Source of the DNA: Dysidea avara
Lineage: Eukaryota; Porifera; Demospongiae; Dictyoceratida; Dysideidae
DNA: 64,000 nucleotides
NCBI RefSeq assembly: GCF_963678975.1
Contig: NC_089285.1
Location: 4,264,694 to 4,328,693, forward strand
Direction of reading: 5' to 3'
Part shown: positions 1-14,100 of the stretch, piece after piece
How the letters are laid out: each line of letters begins with the position of its first letter
Position numbering within the stretch: position 1 is the first letter of the stretch
Made by a program: the position numbers and the translations under genes
The notes under the pieces: model-generated
What the model saw: only the letters and a program-made list of their open reading frames with translations
Databases searched by the model: none
What the model was told of the DNA's origin: nothing

Positions 1-236
1 CAGCCATGGGACCACAAATATTGTTTTCTGAACCAAGCATATAGAACTAATCACAATCAAAATAGTACGATTGCACATGACAGTTAGCAATTAATCTGCC
101 ATCAGATACTGGATTATTGTGTGACCTAATAGTGTACAACATTGATATCACATTTATAAGATAAGGATTGTCGGACCCCAGTTAAGAAGAAAATGAGTTA
201 CAGCTGTCGAAAAAAAACAGCACGCTTTAAATTAGA

Positions 237-570
237 AATCATAATTTCTTGCCAAATTTTAGACACCTGTTGGGCTGAAGCAACATCAAACAGCGAAAAA
301 ATCAAGTCTGTAGCTGTCATCGAGTTACACTTGTCTGAAGGCATCAGTCAGTCAGTCAGTCAGTAGAAAATTCCACTAAATACAAAATTTATAAAATTTC
401 GTAGCAACTTTTAAAGCTTGTACTGAAGGCACTTTGGGCTTGGTTATACTAAACAATACTGCAAAGGTCCCATGAAGATATTGTGAGGATGGTTTTATGG
501 TGATATTTTTGGCCAGAAAAGCCCAAACCTTCATGATCCCTAATATATACAATACTACTGTACTGTAGGA
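237..570 (-). repeat. Dispersed interspersed repeat, copy 1
   Basis: This stretch is an inverted, diverged copy of sequence at about 57,310-57,620. Shared landmarks in order are a segment around 'attagggatcat', 'aagcccaaa(a)gtgccttcagta', a short tetranucleotide tract (CAGT here, TGCC in the other copy), and 'caagtgtaactcgat'. The tetranucleotide tract at about 345-364 is a small embedded microsatellite. No coding capacity is seen. It is probably a non-autonomous transposable element of unknown class; its ends were not resolved. Confidence 0.6.
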
Positions 571-1639
571 TATTTGTTATTTAAGAACCAGTTGTAGGTT
601 TTCTTGACTACCGGATAATAGTTTTTCTGTCTATTGTATTTTGTGCACTTGTACTATCTGTTGCAGTTTTAATCCAGGTTGTATTCACCTATAGGTCTAT
701 CCTCCTCTACCAGTGTGATAGAACTGATAAAAATCAATACAGAAGCTTTAGGCCCACTCAAACTGAAGAGGAAGGAAGCAAAATAGGAAGTGATCTATGC
801 ACTTCCTTGATAATGACTTACAGTAACTTCCTAAAAAGTTGAGAGAATGTTAATTAATTAGTTTGCATATACTGTTCTTCAGAAAGGACGTTTACATAAG
901 AGTTAGTATATAAACACAGAAGTGAGGTGGGTGTGACTTCAGTTCATTTGTTTTGAACTCTGTGCAACAAAAGGATGTGATCTGAGGATATTAATTCACT
1001 ACACTATACTCAATATTGGTTTCCAAATTACATACACCTCAGACACTGCACACTTTGTCCCACCATGGTACACATGTCAGAAGTCTTAACATCTAAGCAT
1101 CTAAATTAGTCTATAAGAGCAACCTTAATCTTTTGACAAGTGACAATTTATGGGGTAATAATGATAAGTCAAAATGAAGTCAAATAATCTATAAACATGC
1201 CTTCAACCCAGATATGCCAAATTCTGTACAGTACATGATCCATTTCTCTGAACTACTTGTACACATCTACACTGTACTATGACCACTCACAAAATTTAAT
1301 TACAAACATTATAGTAATCTGATAAAACATAATTATGGGCAGATGCAGACAACATCACAGCCTATATACATAGGATATTCAAGAGTGTTGATTTAATAAA
1401 TTTCCATAAGGAAGCTTTTAATTTTATTAATTTACTAGCAGTATTACAGTCAATAACAGGGACTGGTTGTATACATACAAGCAAACAAACATACTCCCAA
1501 TCCGTGTACATGCAGTGAAGCACACACGCACGCACACGCACACACACAAAACAAAGCCTATAGCAGCCATGCAAAACACAGCTATTGCCAGCACTGGGAT
1601 TCCTGTGCGCTACTCAAGCACTTAGAGTCTTATGCTGGC

Positions 1640-1800
1640 AAATCCTCCCGGTGTACGACTAGTAACCCAAAGGAGGATTGTCCAGGTCTCATGGAGAGAG
1701 GTCGCGGAACCCAAAGTTTCACAATGACCCCAACACCACTAAGCGAGACAAGGACAGTTGGATATTTGCTTCCCCCAGTAAACATGTTACAGCTGGATGG
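1640..1800 (-). repeat. SINE-related fragment (family A, 3' half)
   Basis: On the minus strand this reads as the 3' half of the SINE at 21.1-21.4 kb, sharing 'ggggaagcaaat', 'cttgtctcgcttag' and 'catgaga' in the same order and spacing. It lies at the 3' end of the minus-strand open frame described next, so the last 60-odd codons of that frame are repeat-derived rather than conserved protein. Confidence 0.6.
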
Positions 1801-1828
1801 CTGCACACACGTAAACACACACACACAC

Positions 1829-2679
1829 CTTCTATCAACTATGGTGGTTGCTGAACTAGTTGCTGAACTAGTTCCTGGGGTAGTTGACAACACAACAGGT
1901 TTATTCAGTAGAGTAGACACTGCTCTTGTTGAACTGTTCACAATACTGGTACTGAGAAGATTAATCAACTGTTGTCCTTGGAGGCTTATAACTGGTTTGG
2001 TCGTTGTTGTACCTAGTACCTTAAATGCTTCAGTAACAGAAAAGTTAGCAGCAACAGCAGCGGCAGTGGTAGCAGCACTTGCTGTAGCTGGAATAACAAT
2101 AGGCACTGTAGTTGGATTAACAGTAGCCTTGGTTGGATTAATATTAGTCTTGGTTACAGTAACCAAATTAGATTTTGTGATAGGAACAAGTTTCTCAACA
2201 GGCTTAGCAACAGCTTTGCCAACAGGCTTGGCAGCTTGCTCGACAGGCTTGGCAGGTACGGCAGGTATTTGAACAGGTAATACAGGTTTTGCCGGTTGTA
2301 ATAAATTAAATGTCTTACTATTATTTTCAGTACTAGGAGACTTAAAAACTGCCTCAAGGTCTTTGGACACTTCAATCTTTGATGCTTCTTCTAACAAGGA
2401 GTCCAAATCATTGTTAGAAATTGTGTCTACTTTGTCATTGGAGAGATCAAGCATGTCAATCAAGTTATCAGTTTCCTGTTGAACAGGTAATACTTGTTGT
2501 TGCGTTGGAACAATGGTAGGATCAACGATGGGTCCGACAGGTAGAACATGACGAATATCAAGGAAATCCAACAGTCCAGATGTGTCGCTAGCAGCTGTAC
2601 TAATTGAGGGGCTCTCGCTGGCAGCATTGTTCAGTGCTAGTGCCAAAATGTCCTCCTCTGACACAGACATGGCCAATCC
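1829..2679 (-). CDS. Unrecognised low-complexity protein, one large exon (partial gene)
   Basis: A long minus-strand frame is open from about 2679, with its first ATG at 2670 (MSVSEEDILALALNN). I do not recognise the protein. It has acidic/leucine patches early on (LLDFLDI, DNLIDMLDLSND, DLDSLLEEASK), then a proline-, lysine- and valine-rich stretch with repeated AKPV/EKPV-like units, then a threonine/alanine-rich tail. This composition is common in transcriptional regulators, but that is inference. A plausible acceptor (ttatttcactattag) sits just before 2679, so the ATG may be in a second exon. A plausible donor (AGAAG|gtgtgt) ends the exon at 1829. The open frame continues to 1630, but that part is SINE-like and starts in a GT microsatellite, so I exclude it. 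Remaining exons, if any, would lie to the left or beyond the window. Confidence 0.5.
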
Positions 2680-2689
2680 CTAATAGTGA

Positions 2690-4416
2690 AATAAACACTA
2701 TAAAACTGTTAGTGAATGTCAGTATTGGGGAATGTACACAACCCAGAAAATGAACTATTGACCATATCTTGGCCATATGGAATCACCACTTTCAGACTAA
2801 GTGCAGCTTTTCTTTTATAATTTTTTGTATGAGCTCAAATTAACACCCACACAAATCCAGGAAATAAAACCACAAAGGAAATCCTCCAAGAACACACACA
2901 CTGTAAGATCATTAGAGGAAAATTACTGCAAAGTTCATATACAGCATGTATTCACACTGAGATGTTCTATAATGTGCCTCAATCATAATACACTTTACAG
3001 TGACATGTGGGCTAGAGATGTTAGTGTATTCAGTGGATTAGAAGCCTGCACATCAAGGATTGCGGTATACGTTTATAAAGTGCTAAAAAACCCAAAACAA
3101 CATTTCTGCTAACTGTTAAACACTCTTTGATAGCTACCTACAACTGTCACACTATCAATATGTCATCCCACCTAGTAGGGACTAACTGTCTTATCATACA
3201 ATACACTGATTACTCATGTCAACTTTAAAATAAATAGTCACTCCAGTGACCAATAAAAATTACTACCACCTACATATATCTTAAATATTAAAATAATAAA
3301 ATATTGCAAGCAATCAAATACCAGTCAACTCTAATTTCCTAGATGTTATAGTTTCTGTAAACATTACAAGTAGATAATAAAATAAACTGGCCTAGTATAC
3401 CACATGTGCACTACAGCATTACTATATACATGGATGGGATGATGTTCACTCAACCTTAATATTCGTCAAACTACTGTATATTTATCCCTTCAGTGTGAAT
3501 GCTAATGATGTATATCCTAGTGCAGCCCATCTCGACTAATGTACACATTACAAAATTTATAAAAGATCCCGACTATTCACAAACATAACGACCAATAATT
3601 GGGACTTCCTCTGTTAGGGAAATTACCAGTAACCTACACAGGACCTATGGTGCGTATACAAATAATAATATATGTGGTAGACATTGTGCTCATACCAGTG
3701 GGATAACATGTGGGATAGGTTAATGTAGTAGTGGGACATTATGGTAAGTATCAAACAAAACACCATCATTGTAAACACAAAACAACATCTCATCTTGCAT
3801 TAGTGAAATATTATGAAGTATCTACGACTATCTTTAGATGCTACATACACTGGAGATTCACTTGACAAGATTATCTATGCTTAGAAGGCCTTAGAAGGCT
3901 GTCAAGGTTAAAATGAAACTCTCCACTACAGTTATATATTGTTACAACTTCAGTACCAGGACTAACCAAGCACTGTAAGCCCTTGAAAGAACTACTTAGC
4001 TATAATTACATTGCTACTAGCAACCACAAAACACAACAAGATTAAGAAAAGCCAAGGTAGTAGTAGTAGCGCTTGTTTTCTTTGTTTCTACACAAAGTGG
4101 TACATTGCAAACACAATCGCAATCAAATGGCACACACTACGCACACATAAAAACAAAGTACAAAAAAGATACATTATCAATATACCTACGTTAATGGTAC
4201 TACACACTTCACACAACATCACTGAGTAGGCATATAAAACTTTCAACTTTGTAAATACGAATGTTGGTTTGAAATCACACTACACAAACAAGGACAAGAT
4301 GGCTTTGTGTTCTTGTAACAACACATATAACTACAAACAAATACACACAAGTCTTGACATCTTGATGTACAGCAAAGCCCAACATTGTGCTAGTGGCTAA
4401 ACATCTAGTAACATTT

Positions 4417-4479
<63 letters not shown>

Positions 4480-7250
4480 CTCCATGTTTCAACACATGAC
4501 TAACAACTTGTAGGGTATACAGCAGCCATGGATTGCCCCACATGCACACGTAAGGCCAACCAAGTGTTAAGTGTGTCCTAATATGTCCATTACAATATTG
4601 AACAATACTCAGTAATGTCAACACAAACTACTCTTGGTCATGGCTCTAAATTCAGCCTTAGTTAAAACAACCATAGATGATTAAGAAATCTAATAAACCT
4701 GCTGAAAAAAGCAACCCCAGTCTGTAATTTCTTGGAAAGCTTAATTTACAATTTCATAAGAATTATTGAAGATTGTGCAAATACAATAAAACAAACAATA
4801 ATTATTAGTGTACTAGATGATGGGTGATTGCAGTAATAGCTATACACATGCGTTGACCAAGGAATTTCTATAGTAAAAAATAGCATTAGAACTGTCGTGT
4901 TAGTACTTCAATCTGTCTGAAAACCATACATCAACCTCCTCACTGATCAGAGGGAAGTTCCAACATTGGACGGATATCTTTTATGTGCCACATAAGGGAC
5001 TAACATGTATGGCCTTAATAAAGAAATGACCTTAGTAACAAGACAGTGAAAACCACCAACCCAATCAGATCATCCTACTAGTTGTGGTTGTACATACAAC
5101 ACTGCATGAGTGTTTGTACAGCAATGCTACTCTCATAGCAGTGGAATATAAGAGCAATTCATGAAGTTTAATTGCCTTGACTGCCCTGCATGCACTCAGT
5201 GGAGTACACAACGTCGGTGACAAGGTATGAAACACTAAACAAATAGTGCACTTAGCCATAGATGAATAATGGCAGGAAAGTCTCCAGTACAAGAACATGT
5301 TTGTGTAGCATGCCAACTATACCCCTACCACCTCCTACCCATCTAATTCTGGACTGGATAATCATAAACAATCGGTCCTCAACCAAATTTAGTGAAAACA
5401 ACATTAAAACGCATGCCATACAGGAGACCTCTTGCTGATTGTTAAACATTAAAACATATAACTATTTTTTAATTGGCAGTCACTGGAGTATATACATACT
5501 AGCAGCATTTTAACTCTTGTTCAGAAGCAACAAACATTATAGTCAACTCTGTGATCCATTATCTAACTACTATTGTTTCATTGATGCTCTATAACATTCA
5601 GCAATTGTATGACGGAGTAGCCAAGCCAACTCTACAACAAGTGACTTTATCGTGAACAGCTGCAGGTGAACAGAAAGCTAAAGTTTTACATATGAAAATC
5701 AGGATGCTGATGGTGAATACAGAAACATTAGCAGTAAATGACCCGTTCGTCACTACAGTCGAGCTTCATCACCTGATGTCACACATCATCTGAACTAAAA
5801 TATTTCTTATCAGCACTGTGACTCAACAGCACTTGTGGTAATCTTAAAAGCAGAGGTTATAGCTTAAAATTTCACTTGTGGCTGTAGATTTACTGAATTT
5901 GAATCTCACTTGGTAGATAATATTATTTTTGCTACCTTGTAAGATGAATGCTTGCAAACTATAAACTACTTTGTTAACTAACTGCATGTCCTCTTCAATA
6001 GCCCCCCAGCAAATTACGAGTATTTACACTACACACAAACACACTGTAGGTTAGTACATTTTAACCTTGAACTAAGGAGACCTTTATAAAGTTTCCCAAT
6101 TATGTGCACATATTATGGGTTCATTGCACTACCTTTGTCCATCAGTGTGAAGAGAAGTAACATGTATTAAAATATATCATGTATCCAATATCATATTACA
6201 TTACCAACAGACCAGTTTAGCTAATGGAAAAGTGTACCCTTTAAAATCAAAACAACCAAAACCATGACTCTACAGAGAACTATTAAACTTGGCCCATAGT
6301 TACAATATACTGTGTAAAAATATTGTGAAACTGAAATCCACTGTACTATGGAGTATATGGACATTTTTTTAAATGGTCAAGCTCCAATCAAGCCACTATT
6401 TGCTCTACAGATGTCCATTACACTGAAAGTACAAAACCTGTCAAAATCATGCAGCTCAACACAGTGACCCAATAGAACGTCTGAACCACACTGTCCCTTA
6501 CACGGTACACAGTAGAGCAGTACATGATAGAAACAGAGCCTTTTTGTCTTATGATAAGAGGGTAAAAGGCCAATATTAATCCAGTGAGTTGTATACACCA
6601 AACTGATTACAAAGTAAAGTGACCCATACCTCTGGTAACTAACGTGGCGTAAAAAAAGAATGTTTGGCCACTGGAAACATTCATGTAAGCAAACTTTAAA
6701 ACACTTCTGTAATAATTTTTTTGTTGACATCCACTTTCATGTTTTCTATCCCAAAAAATATCACTCACAGCACAACACGACCACAAACTACTAACCAACA
6801 CAACCACACACATTGTTTACCAGTTAACAACATCCAAACATCAATAAACACCACCAGTGTAAACATGTACACCTGCAATGTGACAACCTCAAACTAGCAG
6901 AAGTAGTGAACAACCAGTGAAGATGGTGAAGTTTATAGCAAATTTAACAATTTGTGTACCTCAACAGAACAAAATAAACATTAATTTATACGGGCAAAAC
7001 ATGAGTAAGCAAACTTTCTCCTTGAGTATCACTTTTGAGGTAGTGTAACAAGCAACATTTTGACATTTTTTTCCCAACAGATCGTTAAACCATTTCCGCT
7101 GACATCAGATTTCACAACAAAAACACCATACCTGTGAAACACCGCTGTACTCAACCCAACACTATCCCGCATTCCACGAAACTTATTCCTTTTAATTCGC
7201 CTTTCAGTTTCTAGTCGTTCATTTCATGTCAAATTTTCGTCACTAAGGGC
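2690..7250. other. Gene-free stretch
   Basis: No reading frame here is longer than about 120 codons, and none has recognisable domains or plausible splice partners. The region is AT-rich with one CA microsatellite (4418-4478). It separates the unrecognised minus-strand gene from the APMAP-like gene, and may include the former's 5' exon or UTR, which I cannot place. Confidence 0.5.
4418..4478. repeat. (CA)n microsatellite
   Basis: About 30 uninterrupted CA units. Open frames reading poly-(Cys-Val) through it are artefacts of the repeat. Confidence 0.95.
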
Positions 7251-7307
7251 ACACACGCCGGATAGGCAATAATTAGAATTAACGCCACATGTTACAATTT
7301 ACTGTAG

Positions 7308-7370
7308 CACGTGATATAGTCACCGGTCGCGTGAGCGTATTAAGTTTCGGCAAAATGGTGTATAAAAAGG
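7308..7370 (+). promoter_or_regulatory. Core promoter of the APMAP-like gene (E-box and TATA box)
   Basis: A CACGTG E-box lies at 7308-7313 and a good TATA box (TATAAAAAGG) at 7361-7370. A start site about 25-30 bases further on (about 7390-7396) would put the ATG at 7405 very close to the cap, and makes the in-frame ATG at 7447 the more natural start. Confidence 0.55.
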
Positions 7371-7446
7371 GTGAAAGTTGCTAAGACTATCAGCAAGTCA
7401 ATTCATGTTGAAGTTGTTAACATTGATAACATCTCATCGAGAAAAG

Positions 7447-10400
7447 ATGCGCAGAACTAGTTCATGTCAGACAGTCGTGGAGCAGAAATATTCCACGATG
7501 GAAGATTTGAAGATGCCGAAACTTCATGTGTCTCAGTCACGAAAGCGCCGCAGCTGGGAGAGCGTGCTAACCATGGCAGTAGTGATACCTCTAATAGTTG
7601 CACTAGTGTCATCACCGATTGATCCCGTAGCTTACAAGTAAGTACAATATCGCGGCCGTTGGGCGCCTTGTGAACTTTTTAGTCTGTATTTTGTTGTGAG
7701 CTAGTGTGGGCTTGCTTTGTAGACTATTGTAGCTGATATTTTGTGCTATGTAGTAGCTGGCTTGCTCTGCTCCGTAGGTTATTTAGTGCAACATGTACGA
7801 CTTCGTGCATAAGACTATTGAATAGAATGTTTGTGATTGCACAGAAATACTATTGTTAAACCCATCTCTTTGCCTTTACCAGATATTCCAACAAAACGAT
7901 GCCAGAGTTAGTGGGTGTGCTAGCAGTGAACGATGGACTACAGAAGGCTACAAGATTAGAATTTGAAGGAGACATGGTTGGACCAGAAGCATTCGCAGTT
8001 GATAAAAATGGTACGAACCACACACATGTACCAGCCTGTCCATTACTCACAACTTTGCTTCAACTTAAATCTTATTGCACTACTAAGTTATCATTGTTAT
8101 TAGCTGTTAGACACACTGTAATACAATACTTCAACATTAGAAAATGTAGTTAGTGATGGTTGATTTCTCCAAAGTAACTTTTTGTTTTAAGATTGTGTCA
8201 TACAACAGGGACAATCTTTGGCCTCCCCAGTGTGTGTGTTTGTATACATGACCTCTTACAAGTGGTCTTGTTATTATCCATAGTGATTCTGTATACACTT
8301 ATTACAAGATTTACTGTAATATATTTTTACAGGAGACTTGTACAGTGGTCTGAAGGATGGTAGAATAGTCAAGATCAATGTTACAGATGAGAGCTACACT
8401 GTCATCTCAAGATTATCAGAGCCACCATATTTTCACTGTGGTAAGTAGCAGATGTGTAGTGTGGTTACTGCTTGATTGAGTGGGTCCAGTCAATTACACT
8501 ATAACTAATTGAACTAGCTTCAGCCACATATGGCAGCAATTGTCACTTCTAATTATATCATGTTAGCTTAGTAGGCTTTTGTGGGTACCACTTGGTTATG
8601 TTAATATCTCCTTAACAGTACTTACTTCAGTGGAATTAGTTATACTCTGTACAATGTTGTATGCCTCAATGTGCAACAGTAGTTTAAAGATGTTTGTTAT
8701 TGGTGTATACCCCAACTGAGTTGGTGCCAGATAGGTTGATGAGAAATGATATCATGAAGTTGTCTTGATGGGGTAGGTGTATTGGTTATTTATCACCTGA
8801 GCCCTTTTACATTTTAGTTTTACTCATTGCCTGAGGCTTTGAGCAGCTTTGATCATATTGCACATTGGGGGGGAGAATATGAGGTAGTGTGTCGAGTACA
8901 CTATGAATAGAGTTTTAATCTTTAGTAATATTGGGTGACAATCAAATAGGGTCTTTGTGTGTGTGTGTGTGGGAGAGACACAACTCTAATGTGCTGTTTT
9001 CTTTGTGTAGATTCTCCTGGGGAGAAGTGTAGTCGACCACTTGGATTAGACTTTGATCCCAATGGAAACTTGATTGTAGCAGATCCGTTTACTGGACTCC
9101 TCAAAATCAACGTCATCACTGGTGAAAAGAGCGTACTTTCTGGTGGAGAAGCATCAAGCTTTGCTGCATTCAACAATCTGGCTGTGCTACCCAATGGCAG
9201 TATCTTTGTTACAAAGTTTTGTCAAAGAAATGACTTTGCTTTGGAAGTGTTTGAAGGGATCCCAAGTGGAAAATTGCTTCATTACAACCCAGTGACAGAC
9301 ACTCTTCACACTGTAGTACCAGATCTATTCCTACCCAATGGTGTATCAGTAAGCAATGATGGCGAGTCAGTACTTGTGTCAGAGACTGGTAGAGCCAGGA
9401 TTCTGAGGTATGATTATAGTTTAAGCACCTTTAGAAACTTGTGGTTAACCTCTGATTAATCCTTTAGGTATTACGTCAAAGGTGCCAAGGCTGGTCAGAC
9501 TGAAATATTTGCTGACAATCTACCAGGACTGCCTGATAACATTCAGCCATCAAGCAAAGGAGGTTACTGGGTCGCCTTCCCATTCATCAGACATGTCCAG
9601 TCACTAGACTTCTTCGCAGAGAATGCTTGGCTAAGGAGGATACTAGTCCATGTAAGTTGCTCTCCCAAGACACTTACAATGGTATCTCTCTATTGAACAG
9701 TTTGTTAAACTATGCATGTGTAGACCTTGTATTAGTCCAAATAGAGTAGCCAAATTGCCAATGTATACATGCTATAAGTACTCCTTAGACAGGCTAGACT
9801 ATTGACAATTTGTGATAAAGGGTTATGACATAAATTAGTGGCCTATCTGTATTCCTAAATTTTGTTTGCTTACATTCCAAGGTATATACAATCAGTACAG
9901 TGATGTAAAGGAGTGTGAGATGGTGTGAGCTCATAGGACCTAGCCCAAAATTAATGGTATACTCATTACCTCTCAACTAAACACATTACTAACCTTATGA
10001 TAACTACTGTTTAGTGTGGGGGCTATATTATTATGTTTAGTTGTTCATTTTCTAAAACATTAGAAAATATTTTACAGGTGGAGTAATTGCCTGTTTGGTT
10101 CACTCAGTCTTCTAGTCTATCCAGTGTTTACCCCTCTTGTTACTATACATCAGTCTCAATAGCAACCACTGTAGAGCCAATCATGATCAGGTGTAGGACT
10201 CTTAACCTTATTAGTGGTTCAAGAGAATATGAGTAATTGTCCTCACAATAGTTATCACTTGAGTAATCATGGCTGATGAGAGGTCCTTATATTTGTAGTG
10301 ATGATGTTTACTGGGGCTTCTTATGTACACAAACACTGTTAGATATTATATTGACATCTTGTGTGCCTGACCATGGTAGTGGTGAATATGTAGAGTCTTA

Positions 10401-11093
10401 ATTTGTGGTAATATGATATCAAACACAGTTCTGGGCTTACTCGATCAGTTGTAGGCTTGTGTTAGTTGTGTGGGTTAGAGTTTAAGTTAGCAGTAACTGT
10501 ATAGCCGTAAGCAACATGGGTGCTTTAGGGAATCATTGTAAACTAGCAGGTTTCTTGTTAAGTAATGTCATTTGATCAAGTGTCTATCCTGTTTCTAGAA
10601 ACCCCACATTAATATATATTTTTTAAATTCTGACAGCCTGTTACTTTAGTAACATGTTAATTGATGATAGGTTGAAGGTGTTTAACACTTCATTCATCTA
10701 GTGAGATATCAAATTGTTTTGAACAAGTGTTAATTGTGCTGCTTCGTTTGGCATAGTAACAAAACGAACTGTTTCAAAGAGAGATACTGTGTGATTTGTG
10801 TGTATTTTAGTAGTGTTTTTAATAGTTCAATGTAGTTAATGTTGTTTTTTCTTTGTTTACAGTTTCGTGCCATCCTACCACTTCTTGTCCCCCAACATGT
10901 AATGGTGGCAAGACTTGATGAAAATGGTACCATAGTTGAGACACTTCATGACCAGGGTGCCCACACGTTACACAGCATCAGTGAAGCATTTGAGTACCAC
11001 AACGAACTACTCATCGGATCTTTTGATGCACCCTTCATAGGGAAACTAACATTAAACCACCAACACAGTAGTAATATCAGACCAGTTCATTAA
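7447..11093 (+). CDS. APMAP: APMAP-like protein (strictosidine synthase-like six-bladed propeller), 6 exons
   Basis: Joined exons 7447-7637, 7883-8010, 8333-8440, 9011-9407, 9468-9651 and 10863-11093 give 412 residues, close to the roughly 416 of vertebrate APMAP. All junctions are GT-AG and phases are consistent. The N-terminus is basic (SRKRRSW) followed by one hydrophobic segment at about residues 38-55, the family's type II membrane anchor. Conserved propeller motifs include GPEAFAVDKNGDLYSGLKDGR, CSRPLGLDFDPNGN, LFLPNGVSVSNDGESVLVSE, LPGLPDNIQPSSKGGYWV and, in the last exon, a stretch ending IGSFDAPFIGKL. Vertebrate APMAP is a membrane glycoprotein with reported arylesterase activity; whether this protein is an enzyme is unknown. 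An upstream in-frame ATG at 7405 would add 14 residues. Exon 6 also occurs as an inverted partial copy at 23.4-23.9 kb. Confidence 0.9.
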
Positions 11094-11150
11094 AATGGAG
11101 TTCTTGTTTTTTTAGCTGTAATATACCTGTATCATGTACATAACTTATCA
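10262..11150. repeat. Duplication block A (APMAP intron 5 end, exon 6 and 3' flank)
   Basis: This block has a reverse-complement partner (A') at about 23,385-24,430. It starts near 'gctgatgagaggtccttata' and ends near 'catgtacataacttatcaa'. It forms the left edge of the duplicated unit, so the breakpoint fell in APMAP intron 5 and the original gene was left complete. Confidence 0.85.
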
Positions 11151-14100
11151 AATCGACAACTACTGTAGTTTTTAAAATTAACTTGACTTTTTTTTGTATT
11201 GTTAGTTTTTGTATTGTGTTTGCCTCAGTTGATGTGTTCTTGTTGTATATGTGACAATGACTACTACCAATGAATTTTTATCAAGATTTTTTTACAAAAG
11301 AAACCAAGTGTACTACAAAACCATGGTGAAGTATTGGTTGGAGGTTGCTGGTGTTTGGGTAAACCCAAAGTACAGGCTTATGTTGATGCACTATATAGTA
11401 GGTCTATTTTTTTGTACATACCTGATAGAAATGGTACCTATGCATGTTGTTAAGGACATTGCTCAGTGTTCTGTGCAAGTGTCAAATATGTCACCTAAGG
11501 TTTCATCACCACTTGAAGAGCATAGTGACCTAGTAATGCATGAAAGATAGAAAGGGCTGTCATAGCATTAGCTATACAGTGCACACATGAAACTGAGCCA
11601 TGTGCCCAGTATCATTATGCTTTAGTACATGTGTCAGGTGATCCTTAGTTTTGTCAGCTGTGCTGGTGCATGTGATGTGAGTAGTGTCACAGCATTTTCC
11701 ATCCTAACTAGATAAGTAGACTTCTCCAAATACAGTATGTACCGTAAATCAGTATAGATAAAGTCTATGATATGAACCAGAAACCATTTGGTGAAAAGCT
11801 GTGGTCAAGTGATTTAGCTAAATCTGTCACAATTGTATCAGTTGGTCATGTACCAGCCAATAATGAATATCAAATTACTTTGTCAATCAGTGTAGGCCAA
11901 TGTATTGCCAACTGGTTAATTACCTGGTCTATATGACAATGTGAAAACTTGTGACAGGTTTGATGAAAATGTAATAATATTATAGTCCACACTGATTGAC
12001 CACAAAGAGATAATACTAGTTTGGACAATGTAGAACTCTGAGCTGGTAATACATGATCTGCCATAGTTAGTACTATAAACTAATAATCTCGGTATACATG
12101 ATAGCTACACTGACCACTTGCAGGATATGATATAATTCCTGCAGTGCGTAGAACTACAAAGTTAAGATGATGGTAGATGATAATGATTTTAAAGCACCGG
12201 AGTGTTTGTAGTCAAGGGTTTTGAACAAATAAACAAGTATGACTAATAGTGTGCAACTAGATACGAAGGCTGTCACTGCAAGTGATGAATGTACAACAAG
12301 TATTGTAGGAGGTTCAGTTGTACTAGCAATTCTATCTATCAGGTTTGAATATGACAACTTTGCCTCAGGTTGCATGTGTCAAGCGTTAGTTGCCATGGTT
12401 ATGCATACACAAGGCTTACACTGGCTGGTCATGATCACCTAATAGAAACCATCACAAAATAACTACACCACTACTGGGGTATCGTCACCCCAGGTGTTAT
12501 TGCATCGGGATGACCTGAAAATCCACACACACGTGCAACAACAATGTTGCCATGCATACTGTGTCACTTGTATCCATTGCAGCCTTACTACCTTGGGACG
12601 TGAATTGTTGGGGAACCACATGCGCAGTGTAGTGATAGGTGAGTCATCAGGTGCTTTCTTAAGGTAGTCACATTGACCACATTAATATATTCACTGAATG
12701 CATTAATAATAGTGTGCAAACTTGTGCTGTGGTCTGTCTACACATGTACTTACCTACAGGTATGTAGCTACCCGGCATTGCCTGTGAGCAGTCTCTGTAG
12801 CTGAACATCACACCTACCACACACAAGCAATGCAATTATCAGGTGAAGATGTATCAAGAATATCAAGGTGTGGTTGTATCACGTTACAGTAAATGTTTTG
12901 TCAAAGTCTTGAACCCAACTGATCTACATAATTCTTCAGTAGTTGTGGGGCTGTGCTCATGCATTATATTATCCACGTATGTATGCATGTTCCCCTGATC
13001 CACTACTATCTTCTTAGATAGCTGCTACATGTGTACATCCACCACATTGTCACTTGTCATTAACGAATACACCTAACACATCTCATGGAAGGATTTAATT
13101 AATCACTTGGTTCCTTTAACTTGTAGTGTGAACTTGCACAATTGTAACTAATAAATATCATTAGTGCTAGGTAGCTACATCAGATGTAACTAGCTATGGG
13201 TACCAATATGTGTATATGAATACAAGTAGACATTTCCTAGACTGCAGAGTTGACTAATGACAGTGTTGCTTATGTGGTATTGTGTATATGTAATGAAGAG
13301 CCATAAGGGCCTTGTGCCTTGCAGCAATTATGGGCTCCTGACGTAAATCATATCACCTATCTACTGCCTAAGTGTGTAACTGGTATAGTACTAATTGTAA
13401 ACCCAGAAAAAATGTAAAGCTTTCACAAGTTGGACAATATCATGAAGCACTTCAATTCAGTTTGATTGACGCTATCGAAAGTGGGTAACAACAAAAAAAA
13501 AGTTTAATTTGTTATGCAAAGTATTTCAAATCACAAATATCATTATTACTGCTCATGTAATAAAGGCTCAGCCAGATGGTAGCTACATCCAGAGCTGCAC
13601 ATTAATGATACTAGTGTTGATTAATAAACATCTTCAGTACTTGACAAAAGCCGTACACACAGGATTAACTAGCAAGCTGCTTAGGTGCAATTATTCAGTT
13701 TGAAAGTGCTTCAGTACAACTGATCAGCTGAACATCATCTATATGATGTGGTTCAATAGTGCCTAATAAGTGTGTAATTTGTATGACCATCTCATGTGTG
13801 TAATTAACTTGATAAGTATTACACCAGCCTACTAATCCTACATTTGTGGATACTCATCACTTTAATGAAACAGTGCCAGCAGGAGCCTATAGCTAGGCTT
13901 GCCTAGAATAATTATATTGACACTTGCAGCTCTTATACCATCCTATAGTTTTACACTGTACACTGCATGAGTGATTGGACATGACAAAGCATCCATGCAT
14001 CTTGTAAATAGCTTGTCATGACAGCTACAACCTAGCTGATCTCTATTCAGTGTAAAAATGCTCTCCCTCTTTTAACAGAAATGGCAAAATTTATATGTGT

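Noticed and set aside
4275-4624. Open frames reading through the CA microsatellite
   Set aside because: Poly-Cys/Val from a dinucleotide repeat; no other coding signal.
6377-6813. Minus-strand frames of 68-117 codons
   Set aside because: No recognisable motifs; overlapping frames in AT-rich DNA of the length expected by chance.
12154-12375. Minus-strand frame starting MQPEAKLSYSN, duplicated at 26,092-26,460
   Set aside because: The two copies diverge by a frameshift after about 40 codons, so the frame is not under coding constraint.
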